Shown piece after piece: positions 28,646-38,424 of a stretch of 64,000 nucleotides of DNA. Positions within the stretch are counted from its first letter, which is position 1; every line of letters begins with the position of its first letter. The stretch is from positions 1 through 64,000 of the forward strand of contig WNNJ02003645.1 in assembly GCA_012934845.2 (NCBI GenBank), given 5' to 3'. The DNA comes from Pomphorhynchus laevis. Lineage: Eukaryota > Acanthocephala > Palaeacanthocephala > Echinorhynchida > Pomphorhynchidae. The translations under genes and the position numbers were made by a program. The notes under the pieces were generated by a model. It was not told the DNA's origin. It saw only the letters and a list, made by a program, of their open reading frames with translations, and made no database searches.

Positions 28646-28793
28646 TTGTGATCAGATCATGTTACTTATGATTTAAATACATTAAAAGAATGAGCGCGCT
28701 CGTAAAGCAAGTATATGAAGGTAGTCCAAGTTTTAATGTTAAACTTTATGAAATATAAATGGAATCTGCCTTGGATCCCTTGCGATATATATA

Positions 28794-28813
28794 ACACTCA
28801 GTGCACTGAGTGT
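28794..28813. repeat. Perfect 20-bp palindrome
   Basis: ACACTCAGTG and its complement, with no spacer. It marks the junction between the hammerhead array and the next repeat family. Confidence 0.85.
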
Positions 28814-28837
28814 ATTATAGAAGTCACCGTGTCTAGA

Positions 28838-28939
28838 AGTCACCATGTCACTTCTAGACGACCAATGAGTACCCGGCAACACTTAGTGCACTGAATGTTG
28901 CCGGGTACTCATTGGTCGTCTAGAAGTGACATGGTGACT
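28838..28939. repeat. Perfect 44-bp inverted repeat with 14-bp loop
   Basis: The arms 28838-28881 and 28896-28939 are exact complements (AGTCACCATGTCACTTCTAG at the left edge). The left arm is an inverted start of the tandem family that follows on the right. Confidence 0.9.
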
Positions 28940-29690
28940 GAAAGTCGTGAATCGAAGTCCAGTCTATCAAGCAACACCATTTAGTATAAATGCCGTATTT
29001 CGTAAGAAATCCTGGACCGTTGTATACTTAGCACATCCATGCCCCACTATTATACATGCCGTATCCATTAAGGATCCAACGAGTGCAGCGACAATTCAGC
29101 AACAACCTATGCCTAGTGTTTAAGGATGGTACGCACAGCAATTCGATCTGGTAAAGAGCGTAAGCCTCAGCCAATTAAGCAAAGTGTCGGAAACGCCTTT
29201 ATTCACAATGTCACACAGGCAACCGAAACGACCAGTGTGTACCTCATTCTACTGATGAGTGTTGCCGGGTACTCATCATTTCGATGCTGAAGTGGTCGTC
29301 TAGAAGTGACATGGTGACTGAAAGTCGTGAATCGAAGTTCAGTCTATCAAGTAACACCATTTAGTATAAATGCCGTATTTCTTAAGAAATCATAGACCGT
29401 TGTATACTTAGCACATCCATGCCCCACTATTATACATGCAGTATTCATTAAGGATCCAACGAGTGCAGCGACAATTCAGCAACAACCTATGCCTAGTGTT
29501 TAAGGATGGTCCGTACAGCAATTCAATCTGGTAAGGAGCGTAAGCCTCAGACAATTAAGCAAAGTGTGGCAAACGCCTTTATTCACAATGTTATGATGAG
29601 TGTTGCCAGGTACTCATTGGTCGTCTAGAAGTGACATGGTGACTGAAAGTCGTGAATCAAAGTCCAGTCTAACAAGCAACACCATTATAT
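28896..29690 (+). repeat. Tandem repeat family, about 340-365-bp period
   Basis: Units start at about 28896, 29260 and 29601 with TGTTGCC(G/A)GGTACTCAT. They carry TCTAGAAGTGACATGGTGAC, GTCGTGAATCGAAGTCCAGT and TAGTATAAATGCCGTATTTC. The third unit stops near 29690. The inverted relative at 9430-9600 continues directly from a hammerhead repeat, so both may be parts of one larger element. Confidence 0.75.
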
Positions 29691-29784
29691 ATAACCCAAA
29701 AAAGTGTGATATAAATAACTATTTTAATAACTATTTAATAACTATTTTTATATACCTAAAAAAGTTTAATACCATACAATTGTT

Positions 29785-29838
29785 CTGAAGAAGTCCTAGT
29801 AAGGGACGAAACGTTAAAATAAATTATATTGCTTCACA
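29785..29838 (+). ncRNA. Hammerhead-like Penelope terminal motif
   Basis: CTGAAGA-AGTCC-TAGTAA-GGGAC-GAAACGTT, then AAAATAAATTATATTGC. The core is close to a hammerhead with a solid stem II. The following AATAAA-like tail is usual at Penelope-like ends. It directly abuts the foldback element at 29835. Confidence 0.55.
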
Positions 29839-30192
29839 ACATAGTTCGATTAAAAATTATTTGAACTAAATGATCAAATAATTAATCCGCAATCAAATCC
29901 CTGTCCAGGGATTTGATTGTGATTGTTTCCGAAACCCACTTTTACAATATTTCAAAATTGCGTGTTTAAGCTTTCAAAAAGTTTTTCTATCGCCTTTTTC
30001 GAGAGAAATGTACTTACAGTTTCAAAATTGTTTAAGCTTTAAAAACTATTTGACAACCTTAACACTCGATTTTGAAATATTGTAAAAGTGGGTTTTGGAA
30101 ACAATCACAATCAAATCCATGGACAGGGATTTGATTGCGGATTAATTATTTGATCATTTAGTTCGAATAATTTTTAATCGAACTATGTTGTG
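29835..30192. mobile_element. Foldback/MITE element, 358 bp
   Basis: Inverted repeats of about 125 bp and more than 95% identity begin CACAACATAGTTCGATTAAA. Within each arm AATCAAATCC(C/A)TG and GGGATTTGATT form a further small palindrome. No coding. High arm identity suggests recent mobility or repair of a hairpin. Confidence 0.85.
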
Positions 30193-30202
30193 ACGTAAAA
30201 CA

Positions 30203-30231
30203 AATATTGAATTCTTTCAGAATTCAATATT
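30203..30231. repeat. Perfect hairpin, 12-bp stem
   Basis: AATATTGAATTC, a 5-base loop, and the exact complement. A related GGATTCTGAAAGAATTCC palindrome follows at about 30239. Function unknown. Confidence 0.7.
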
Positions 30232-30650
30232 TTATATAGGATTCTGAAAGAATTCCTTTGTATTTTTCTGTTTGCACAATACTAAAACGAAATTAATTTT
30301 TTACTGAAATTGTTGTATTAGCATAAGAATTTTTTGATATGTAAAAAATTTAGCCGCTAGTTCGGATGAAGATTCGGAAAGACTACTATATCTCGATTAG
30401 CATAATACTTGAAAATAGGAATTCCCGTGTATGTTCTGTAGATGTCCCTGCAATTTCAATGAATCCATTTGTAAACTTTTAACAACTATCTCACTCGTTA
30501 CGAATTACTGAGTTTCGAATATTATCTTTAGGACTAACCACGATTATGTCACTAATAAAAATAGACTTTTCAAATAAAATTCAAATACAATATTGGACAA
30601 AATAACGATATCGCAATAACGACGCTAAAAACAAAATGCATTAAGAAAAT

Positions 30651-32903
30651 TTAATTCTCAAATTCAAATTGAATAACAGGGTCATTATCAGGGTTCTGAG
30701 AATATACAGTTATCGGCGTATCATTAGACCATAAATTATCATCAGATGTGTTGTATACGATGCCTCGTTGGTTAGCTTTATTTAAAATTGAATACAATTT
30801 TACCTTATCAACTTTATCAATAATACATCTTATAGCCTGTGGTGGATAAGCACTCTGATCCGCTGTACATTCGTTTACAGCCGACAAAATCACATCATAA
30901 ATTACATTTCCATAATCAACCAAACGAACTCTTCCTTTGCCATTAACAATGCTTTCGACAAGTCCGCGACAAATGCATTTACGCTCTTTACTATAAATTT
31001 GAATTAATGACTGTAAGCATACTTCATTTACCGGTACACTTCCATCATTAAGTAAATTCGATATTTCTCTCAGAACTTTAGTGTCGTCGCGCTGAACATA
31101 GATGCGTTGCTGCTTAAGATCTATCCATGTCAATTTCGCAGGTACTCCTAATACCTTTGGTTGAAGCGAGCGTAAATTTACCAAACTGTTTTCATATAGT
31201 GTCTTCAGTTCATCAATACTACGTTCACGACTTTCTGTACAGTCAAGCGCCAATCGTTGCAAGGTGCACGGTAAATCACTAAGCGCGGACGGAATTTGCC
31301 ATAAGTGATTGTCTTTTGCCGATACAAGCTCTAGATTTCCATAGTCAGGATAATATATAAGAAAGACCCTGTTAGAATTAGGGGAAGTAAACATTCCTGC
31401 CAAGATAGCTCTACAAATTACATTATCATATTTGGATAAATACCATGTCCCGATGCGTTTATTCTTAATAATTTGATCGGTTAAAAGATTGCTCGCCACT
31501 TTTGACTCAATGTCAGAAAATTGTTTAGTATCCAGCTGAACAAATAAGGAGTTTTGTGATTGAACGGATACAACTAGTGCATAATCGTTTATTGAAAACA
31601 ATGTAGATTTTATAGAAGGATACATACTAATAGTTTGAAGGCAATCAAATGACTGCGTTGAAGATAAATAATGAATAAGCGTTTTCTTCGAGTTTACAGA
31701 TGAGTGAATTTGAAGGTCAAATATGCACCTGTCAGAATTTGATATTGTATAGCCAAGCAATGTAAAATTTTGCTCTTTTAATATGCTATCATCATACAAT
31801 AAATCAGATTTACACCTCAAGTCAAGAAGTGGTTCAAAAATACATCCTGGTATAGCTGTTACTAACTGAGGCACGTCTGTTGGAACAAGATGATCACGTT
31901 GTACAAGCATAATTTTACCACTGTTTATGTTATATGCCAGCAACTCCGATGAGCTTAATTCAAAATCGACGCCGTCTTTATCAAGTTCTAGAACAATAAT
32001 TTTAGTAGACGGACAACAACGAAGTTGTAAAGCTGAAAATCCTTTATCTTCGGATTTACTTATTACAATCTCGCCGGCATCAACTGGTTTAATAATGACA
32101 GCTTCAAAGCCAATATGATGTACTACAGAATATATACTGTTCAATTTCAGATCTGAATACTTAAACAGTGAATGCAATAGTCTACCAGCCTTACCATCGG
32201 ATTTTAACAATGTATTCAGCATATCCGTACCATCATTCTCCAAGCCATCGTTGATATCATAGCAACATTTTGGCTTTTTTGATATCTTATTTGTCCCAAT
32301 AATTCCTACACAATCTTCTAGGTATGATGTGAAATGTTGAAGCATGTCATCATCGCAGTCATACACATCGACATCTATTTCCGATTGACGTGAATCCGCC
32401 TTATTAACAAGTTCTCTAATTTGCTCATGTAACGACTCACATGCGCAAATTTTTCGAATTGCATGACTGGATAAGGTGGAAAGCAAGCTAGAATCGAATT
32501 CGCTCAACATTTCTGCATAGCGATTCTTAAGCTGAGAAAGCTTAGCATTTAAAACGAGCTTTATACTATTTTGAATAGGTTCAAAAAACATTTTCAGTCG
32601 TTCAACGCTGTCTTTATATGATGATTCTAGCTTAGATTGCATAATAGAAGAATTTTTTAGATAAAGTCTAAAATCAGAAGGAAATTCCGATGATTGATCT
32701 TTTTCACACCATCGACTGTGGTCGCAAAGAATACATTCTGAAGAGCTGTGTATAATATCAGACGTGTGATTTCGAAGTACCCTGTGTTCATGAATTTTCA
32801 AGAAGCAAGACTGGCATAGATTTGCACTGCAGTCAAGGCAACGTAACGTCGCCTCGTTCTCGCAACATTCGTGACATATCATTTCCGCTTTAATTTCCGT
32901 CAT
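30651..32903 (-). CDS. B-box and Tudor domain protein (RNF17/TDRD-like)
   Basis: The protein has 750 codons without interruption. Residues 10-46 form a B-box zinc finger (C10, C13, C22, C25, C30, C33, H38 or H40, H46). Residues about 80-200 are helical and may form a coiled coil. Two extended Tudor units follow: a nuclease-like lead (FVQLDTKQF) at 453 with Tudor core near 485-525 (IYYPDYGN), and a second lead (RIYVQRDD) at 600 with core near 631-670 (VRLVDYGN). The D-Y-G-N turn is the usual hallmark of Tudor domains that bind methyl-arginine tails of Piwi proteins. B-box plus Tudors resembles RNF17 (TDRD4), a germ-granule piRNA factor, but no RING finger is seen before the B-box. The ATG at 32903 is preceded by an in-frame stop, so it may be the true start. 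The piRNA role is inferred from family. Confidence 0.85.
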   Translation of the reverse strand: MTEIKAEMICHECCENEATLRCLDCSANLCQSCFLKIHEHRVLRNHTSDIIHSSSECILCDHSRWCEKDQSSEFPSDFRLYLKNSSIMQSKLESSYKDSVERLKMFFEPIQNSIKLVLNAKLSQLKNRYAEMLSEFDSSLLSTLSSHAIRKICACESLHEQIRELVNKADSRQSEIDVDVYDCDDDMLQHFTSYLEDCVGIIGTNKISKKPKCCYDINDGLENDGTDMLNTLLKSDGKAGRLLHSLFKYSDLKLNSIYSVVHHIGFEAVIIKPVDAGEIVISKSEDKGFSALQLRCCPSTKIIVLELDKDGVDFELSSSELLAYNINSGKIMLVQRDHLVPTDVPQLVTAIPGCIFEPLLDLRCKSDLLYDDSILKEQNFTLLGYTISNSDRCIFDLQIHSSVNSKKTLIHYLSSTQSFDCLQTISMYPSIKSTLFSINDYALVVSVQSQNSLFVQLDTKQFSDIESKVASNLLTDQIIKNKRIGTWYLSKYDNVICRAILAGMFTSPNSNRVFLIYYPDYGNLELVSAKDNHLWQIPSALSDLPCTLQRLALDCTESRERSIDELKTLYENSLVNLRSLQPKVLGVPAKLTWIDLKQQRIYVQRDDTKVLREISNLLNDGSVPVNEVCLQSLIQIYSKERKCICRGLVESIVNGKGRVRLVDYGNVIYDVILSAVNECTADQSAYPPQAIRCIIDKVDKVKLYSILNKANQRGIVYNTSDDNLWSNDTPITVYSQNPDNDPVIQFEFEN

Positions 32904-33579
32904 GACTATCGACTAAAAGTGTTAAGTGTTTTAAACTAAGTTTAGTAATTTGATAATAATAATTTGATCAATTTTAACAAAAGCCGTTTATGTTTCCTGC
33001 TTGACCACAGAGAATAACGCACGTTAGATTATGTTTTCCCATTTAGCTTTTTGTTCAATCTCTTAGAAGAATGATAATTTGAATCGATTACTATGCATTT
33101 AAAGTGCCAGAACATCATAAATTTATATTTTAACAAATGCCAACGAATAATATAAACACAAAAATTAAATTTTATTGATGATAATAAATATAAACTATGC
33201 CAAGGCAAGTCACAAGACAGGCTGAAAACAGAACTGTTGGTGCTAGAAAGGGCATCCTACTGTAAAAACAGCTCTCAAAACCCTTAACATGATAAGTCAA
33301 AAGCAAAAAGCAAACTCAGTTATGGCAACCACGGATACCGGTTGATCACTGCGAAGAAGTCAAATAACGAACGAAAAGTAGCTTGGAAACAGTGGTGGAT
33401 CGAATGCAGTGGAAGAGAATCATTATTGCACTCGACCCAAAAATAGGGATAAGCATGAATAAAGAACATGATAATAAGTATAAATTATTATTAATTAAAA
33501 ATATAATTATAAATTGCATTTTAGAAAAGCATAATAAATTATTTAAGGATAGTGAGACCATTCCGCGTGAATTTCTTGT
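32904..33579. other. Upstream of Tudor gene, with repeat remains
   Basis: About 33195-33360 contains GGTGCTAGAAAGGGCATCCT and CTGTAAAAACAGC, which resembles the 3' end of some LINEs. ACTGCGAAGAAGTC...GAACGAAAAGT near 33345 resembles the Penelope-type motif. The rest is AT-rich and presumably holds the promoter of the Tudor gene, but no clear TATA box or initiator can be named. Confidence 0.4.
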
Positions 33580-33585
33580 AAAACA

Positions 33586-33655
33586 TGTAAAGAATGACGA
33601 ATGCCGTTTCGTCATCACAATGACTCATCAGTGCCATTCGGCATTCGTCATTCTT
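33586..33655 (-). ncRNA. Hammerhead ribozyme core inside an 18-bp inverted repeat
   Basis: On the minus strand: CTGATGA (33631-33625), stem II GTCAT/ATGAC with loop TGTG, GAAAC (33610-33606), stem III CG/CG with loop GCATT, and GTC (33598-33596). All core bases are present. The core lies between AAAGAATGACGAATGCCG and its exact complement, which could form an alternative long stem. Stem I is not obvious next to the core; GAAT/ATTC pairing with a bulge is possible. Confidence 0.65.
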
Positions 33656-33664
33656 TCGCGTCTG

Positions 33665-34866
33665 GCTTACATTTTTACATAATAAATTATATTTTAAATA
33701 TTAAATAATATAATTTTAAATTTAAAAATTATAATTTGATAGTCTTTTAATTCTTATTTATAGAGACAATGCGAAATACAAAGGATGTTACTTAAATAAT
33801 TTAAAAAATAACACGACAATTTAGTTTTATATGGCAATACTTTCAAGTGATTTTTTGCAATTATAAAAATTTGAAAATATTTATGTTGAAAATAATTAAA
33901 AAATATATAAATACAGTGGGCAAAAGTTAGAATTAGAGTTCTGATTAAAAATATGTTGCTTGTTAGAATAACAAACTTATAGATTTTCTATTCAAGACGT
34001 CATTAACAGCATTCAAGAACATTTTAACTGCAATTTCAATTGTAGATTTGCTTATTTTAATCAAATATATAATTTAATATTTTATAATTTGAATAATCCA
34101 AATATTTCTAATTCTATGGCGTACAATTAAGATCAGTTAAAATGTAACATTAAAATGTCACAATTAAATTTTTACATTCCTTTATGTTAAAAAAGTCTAT
34201 AAATAGACTATAATTAAATTTGTTGTATATCTTCCTTTTAAAGAATAAAATCTATACGGATCTAAATAAAATTATTGTACCCCTTTCTGTTAACAAATAA
34301 AATATTTACGGATTATTAAAATCTATAAAATTTAGTTTTTATTTTAAATTTTAATAATACATTATATTTTTATATAATAAATATATATAATATATTATAT
34401 TAAATATAATATATGACGGCTTATATGTGTGTATAAGCCGTTTGGTTAATGACTCGTTATATAATTGCACGAAAAAATGCGAGGAAATCAATCAAAAGAA
34501 TTAAGGAAACGAGTACATTATCATCCACCATTTGCAGCATTTGGTAACAAAAACGCTGGCTATGTGTATATAAGTCATTATTTATACGAAATTTATGTCA
34601 TTTTTCAATTTTGAACAATTTAAAATTGCAAAATAATTTTAAAACAATCAATTTCAAGATTTAAAATCAATTTTATGGGTAAATTAATTATAATCAGTAA
34701 CAAGATTTTGAAAGTTCTCTCTAATTATTGAATTTAGATTTTTCTCGAAAAACTTTAGTAATTTTAATCAGAGATTTAGTTCTGAGATGAATTCAAAAGT
34801 AATTTCACAAATATTTATAGATCCTATTTTGTTAGCTATGTAAACATTTTAATTTAATTTTTAAAA
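33665..34866. other. AT-rich intergenic stretch
   Basis: No gene is seen. A perfect 10-bp hairpin (ACGGCTTATA, loop TGTGTG, complement) lies at 34416-34441. The segment ends at the outer edge of the glyoxalase palindrome. Confidence 0.6.
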
Positions 34867-36896
34867 ATCCGCTAGACATGGCTGCTAGGAATGCGCAAGT
34901 TTATGCTTTTCGAGCGTGCAAAATCTATTCTTCACTCTGACCGCAGTGTATTTTCTCAATTTCTTGCAAATTCTTAGCGCTTAAGATTTCTATGTAATAC
35001 CCATCCGGATCCTTTATAAAGGCGATTCCGTGCATACGACCCTCATTTGGTTTCTTTGCAAATTCAACTCCTTCATTTAAAAAAGTTTCGCAAACTTTCT
35101 CAACATCAGGAACAACTATTCCAATGTGACCGAAACCACGTGGTTCTTCATTCCCATTGTGATAATGAAGATTGTCATCTGTCTCACTTCCCCAGTTGTA
35201 GCAAAACTCTATGCACGCTTTCTGTCGGCATACAAAAACTGTCTTCTCGGATTCGCTAAGTCTTAATACTTCATTGGGATCAACGTATCCTAAGAAAAAA
35301 AGTGAAAATTTCATTTCACTAAAATCAAATCGCTTTATAAAAGTCATGCCAAGGATATTTGTGTAGAAATTTAGAGTCTTCTCCGGGTCCTTTATTCTCA
35401 ACATTGTCTGTTGCATGATGAACTCGTTATACATGGATTTTGACTTCATATCTAAAACAAAACAGGATAATCTTAATGTACAAAACGAAAATAAACTTCA
35501 AATCGCGTTGAACAATCTGCTTTATACTGACTATAAGAGTTAAGCGAAACAGAAAAACAAGTCGATATGGACACCTGTTTAAGCATATGAGAATTCAATA
35601 ATATGTTTACGCCTAGTATTCATTGCCAATATTTTAGGTACAACATCTTATATTGAGTACAATTAACGCGATTAAGTCTAACGCTATCATGTTCAAAGAA
35701 CTAACCTGCAATCTAACAATCTGTAATTTTTGTTGATAAAACAACCTGTAATTTAAAAACGACTTCTGGTATTCAAACAATCAGCCCGTTGTAAGTTGAA
35801 TCTTACGGATCTTTGAATTAATACCAGTATATTACTTTGCCAATTTATCAATAGATGAGTTGGTTTCTTTGATTAGATTATTGGTCTTTCAATTCACGTA
35901 TTTTGGCTTACTTCACTATTACTACCAATTTGTTTAAATGGCAAGTTTTGTATTGCCCGTGTAGGCTCACTACAAATTAATGCAAATTTACCATTAAGGC
36001 CATTTTTCGTTTGCCCATTTAAGGCTACAAAACAAAAATAATGACTTAGTGAGTAGACTAAACATCCGTATGGCTTTGTCTTGTAAATTAATGATAATCA
36101 ATAATAATGTTGAGTGAACCCGCTTCATCATCGGGTACCTCTACGTATTTCGACAAGGCGACCTTGTGGCTTTGACGTGTGGGCACAGATATCTCAATAG
36201 AGAGTGCATGCTTGATGTTTAAACACCCTACATGGAGTTCGCAGTGCTCACGCTTCCATCATTCAGACATACAAGGCTGTGGCTGAACGTGGCTAATTAT
36301 ATTATTATAATTAATAATAAGAGTTGTTTTTATACGCATTGTTATTGTAGATTTATACTAAATCACAAATGAACACAAATATCATACTGTCAATCCATCG
36401 AATAGTGTGTATATGATATCATGCAAGGAACATATCATAAACGATTTAATCGTCGTTTTCGCACATTAGACGATAATTTAAAATTTCGGTGTTAGAAATA
36501 AACTAGTTTTATATTTTTAATTATGAAAAGTTAGCCATTTCTATGGTAGGATGGCAAATGTCCACCAAAGTTGAATAGACTATTGCTAATGTTAGAATAA
36601 ACCTGGCAACTAATATTAAAACAATCCTAAAAATGAAAATTTTAGATTTTTAATTTTTGATGACAAATGCTGAAAAGAGTATGTTTTATCTTTTCAGGTA
36701 AAGAATAAAACAGTAATGCAACTGAAATGTAAAATTATGCGAATTGTATCGGAATTTTTAAATGATAACAAGATAACGCCTTGGAAATTCCGATAAACCT
36801 TTGTTAAACTGTAGATCTATATAATTCATCAACTCTTATAAATATGGGGGAGTCCACCTAACTTCCACATGATCGTTTCGTCTTCACTTATAACAA
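34867..36896. repeat. Left arm of glyoxalase palindrome
   Basis: The 2030-bp arm is the reverse complement of 39752-41780. Reading both arms through, I found one substitution (near 35809/40838) and one net 1-bp length difference. The arm contains the whole glyoxalase frame, 57 bp beyond its stop, and about 1.4 kb upstream of it. Confidence 0.95.
34925..35449 (-). CDS. GLO1: Glyoxalase I (lactoylglutathione lyase), copy 1
   Basis: It converts the hemithioacetal of methylglyoxal and glutathione to S-lactoylglutathione in the cytosol. The protein has 174 residues. The four metal ligands of the family are all present with proper spacing: Q14 (MQQTML), E81 ([10 protein letters not shown]), H108 ([10 protein letters not shown]) and E154 (DGYYIEIL). 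The NWG and YHNGN segments near the active site are kept. It is slightly shorter at the N-terminus than human GLO1 (184). TTGTTTTAG ends 2 bp before the ATG, so a 5' exon upstream may add sequence or be non-coding. The frame is intact and looks functional. It points outward from the palindrome centre. Confidence 0.93.
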   Translation of the reverse strand: MKSKSMYNEFIMQQTMLRIKDPEKTLNFYTNILGMTFIKRFDFSEMKFSLFFLGYVDPNEVLRLSESEKTVFVCRQKACIEFCYNWGSETDDNLHYHNGNEEPRGFGHIGIVVPDVEKVCETFLNEGVEFAKKPNEGRMHGIAFIKDPDGYYIEILSAKNLQEIEKIHCGQSEE

Positions 36897-37219
36897 ACAT
36901 AAAGTAAAGTATTAACGACTTTAAGTATACGTTATAATAGTATATATAATACTATTATACTTTAAAAGAAGACTACGAATGGATCAAGCAATGTTTCGTG
37001 TTGCATTTCCTTATTTTAATAACTAATTAATTTATTTACGAACTTATTGTGAGCCAGCTATTTGAGCTAATGCTCGTATGTTGTTGAATGTATAATAATA
37101 CTATAATAGTATTAAGTATGCGCATATCGAACACTGTCAAGTATATCCTTACACGTTGACCTTCAATTCTTTAAGGTTATGCTAGAACCCATGACAACGT
37201 ACGCCCTGTCTGTAATATA
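36897..37219. repeat. Inner, diverged part of left palindrome arm
   Basis: It pairs with 38211-38424 in reverse complement at only about 88-93% identity (for example CTTTAAGGTTATG and AATTGAAGACCAACGTG-type blocks), in contrast to the near-identity of the outer arm. It contains a 131-bp insertion (36963-37093) absent from the other arm. Confidence 0.8.
36963..37093 (-). mobile_element. Short insertion, about 131 bp, copy 1
   Basis: Bounded by TTTAAAAGAAGACTACGAAT and ATGTTGTTGAAT. A second copy at 54164-54303 is about 97% identical in reverse orientation. It is absent from the matching place in the right palindrome arm, so it moved after the arms formed. No coding; class unknown, perhaps SINE-like or MITE-like. 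Confidence 0.7.
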
Positions 37220-38210
37220 ATCCGATTTTTTAAGTATCAACTTCAAGCAATTATATGTATTTAAGTGGATCTTAATCTTCACTGTAATCTCAACTTAAAC
37301 TCCGCCATGGCCGGTCCCAATAGAAAGGATACCGGGAGTATAAAAAGAAAGGTATCAATTAAACGGGACGGACTGAACGAATAGTTTGAACAAGCCGAGT
37401 GACCGAACATACTCGGCGATAGTTTTTATTGTTCTCAGTGGCATTGTAAGCGCGCAGTTGCACGAATCCGCTACTCGAAATAAATTTCTCTCTTTAATCA
37501 GTCTTCTTAATTTTCAATATAGAATATCCGGCGACTTTCTTGATGCATTACATCATATGTTGTTACCAAATTAAGTGTGCATTTTGATAGTGTTTCTCTC
37601 ATCACTCAACACAAAAATGTCATGCAAATGGACTCAGTAGTCTATCGACATTTTCGTCTCACTGACACATCATCATTCCAACAACACACTGAATAATCTA
37701 CTACTAAGTTCTTTGCAATCGACCCTGAAATAACCCCAACATCAAATATCTTGAAATCACTATGACATAAATAACACGCAAAGAAAATACCACTTATTTT
37801 CCATGCCCTTATACACGGTATCCGAGAAAGCTTTGCATAATCCGTATCCCGTGACACGATCGTTCAAATTATTGTCGCTGTAAACTTTGTTACATTCAAT
37901 GTCCACATATTTCTTCCTTACCTAGACCCTTGATACAACTTAACTAATCTCAATGCAATTATTAAGCAAGGCAGTCGAGCAAGTGACCAGCAACTCAAAT
38001 AATAGCAAGTGACTTTTGATTTAATTAATGTTTTCGTTTTGTATTTTATTATCTGTGAATATGTACATTTTTGTCTTCCGCCCCATGCTGAAAGGCTACA
38101 TTGGCATAATAAATATTATCAGATATTAGTTATTACATATACATGCATTAGAGGCAATAAAAATTTATTTTTTAGGATTGTTTTATAAAAAAATTACACC
38201 CAATTTGCAT
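37220..38210. other. Palindrome spacer, possible LTR-like or promoter segment
   Basis: 991 bp of single-copy sequence between the arms. It includes AGTATAAAAAGAAAG near 37338, a pair of ACTCGG/CCGAGT blocks near 37395-37420 and AATAAATTTCTCTC near 37481. TATA and AATAAA about 150 bp apart suggest a terminal repeat of a retroelement or a small transcription unit. No supported gene. Confidence 0.35.
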
Positions 38211-38424
38211 TGTAAATTACAGGTAGGGCGGACGTTGCCATGGGTTATCGCATAACCTTAAAGAATTGAAGACCAACGTGTAAGTTATATACTTGAGTGT
38301 TCGATATGCGTATACTTAATACATAAATATATTAATATATACTATTATATATACTATTATAGTATAATAGTATTATATATAATATTATAACGTATACTTA
38401 ATACGGTCGTTAATACTTTACTTT
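38211..38424. repeat. Inner, diverged part of right palindrome arm
   Basis: Partner of 36897-37219. It ends at GTTAATACTTTACTTT, where the LINE insertion begins. Confidence 0.8.

Larger units (their letters stand above)
28080..28790 (+). repeat. Tandem hammerhead repeat array, about 289-bp period
   Basis: Three partial to full units lie in line. Recurrent landmarks are TGTGTTAAGG(TG), a hammerhead core, TTACGCATGGTTTGAGTT or its variants, GTAAAGCAAGTAGATG, and AAATATAAATGGAATCTC. The two ribozyme cores are 289 bp apart (28320 and 28609). No coding capacity. Unit size, tandem form and one ribozyme per unit match animal retrozyme-like elements, which depend on another element's enzymes. Confidence 0.75.

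Noticed and set aside
30203-30260. Hairpins downstream of the Tudor gene as a transcription terminator
   Set aside because: Intrinsic terminators of this type are bacterial. Here the gene is eukaryotic and the hairpins lie next to a foldback element.
33346-33682. Two overlapping frames (90 and 99 codons) on opposite strands
   Set aside because: Both run through the hammerhead core and its perfect inverted repeat and show no protein-like motif.
35047-35259. 70-codon frame antisense to glyoxalase, also at 41388-41600
   Set aside because: Shadow of the glyoxalase coding strand with no motif of its own.
37386-37574. 62-codon frame in the palindrome spacer
   Set aside because: No motif and no splice support. 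A TATA/AATAAA layout is as consistent with a terminal repeat as with a gene.
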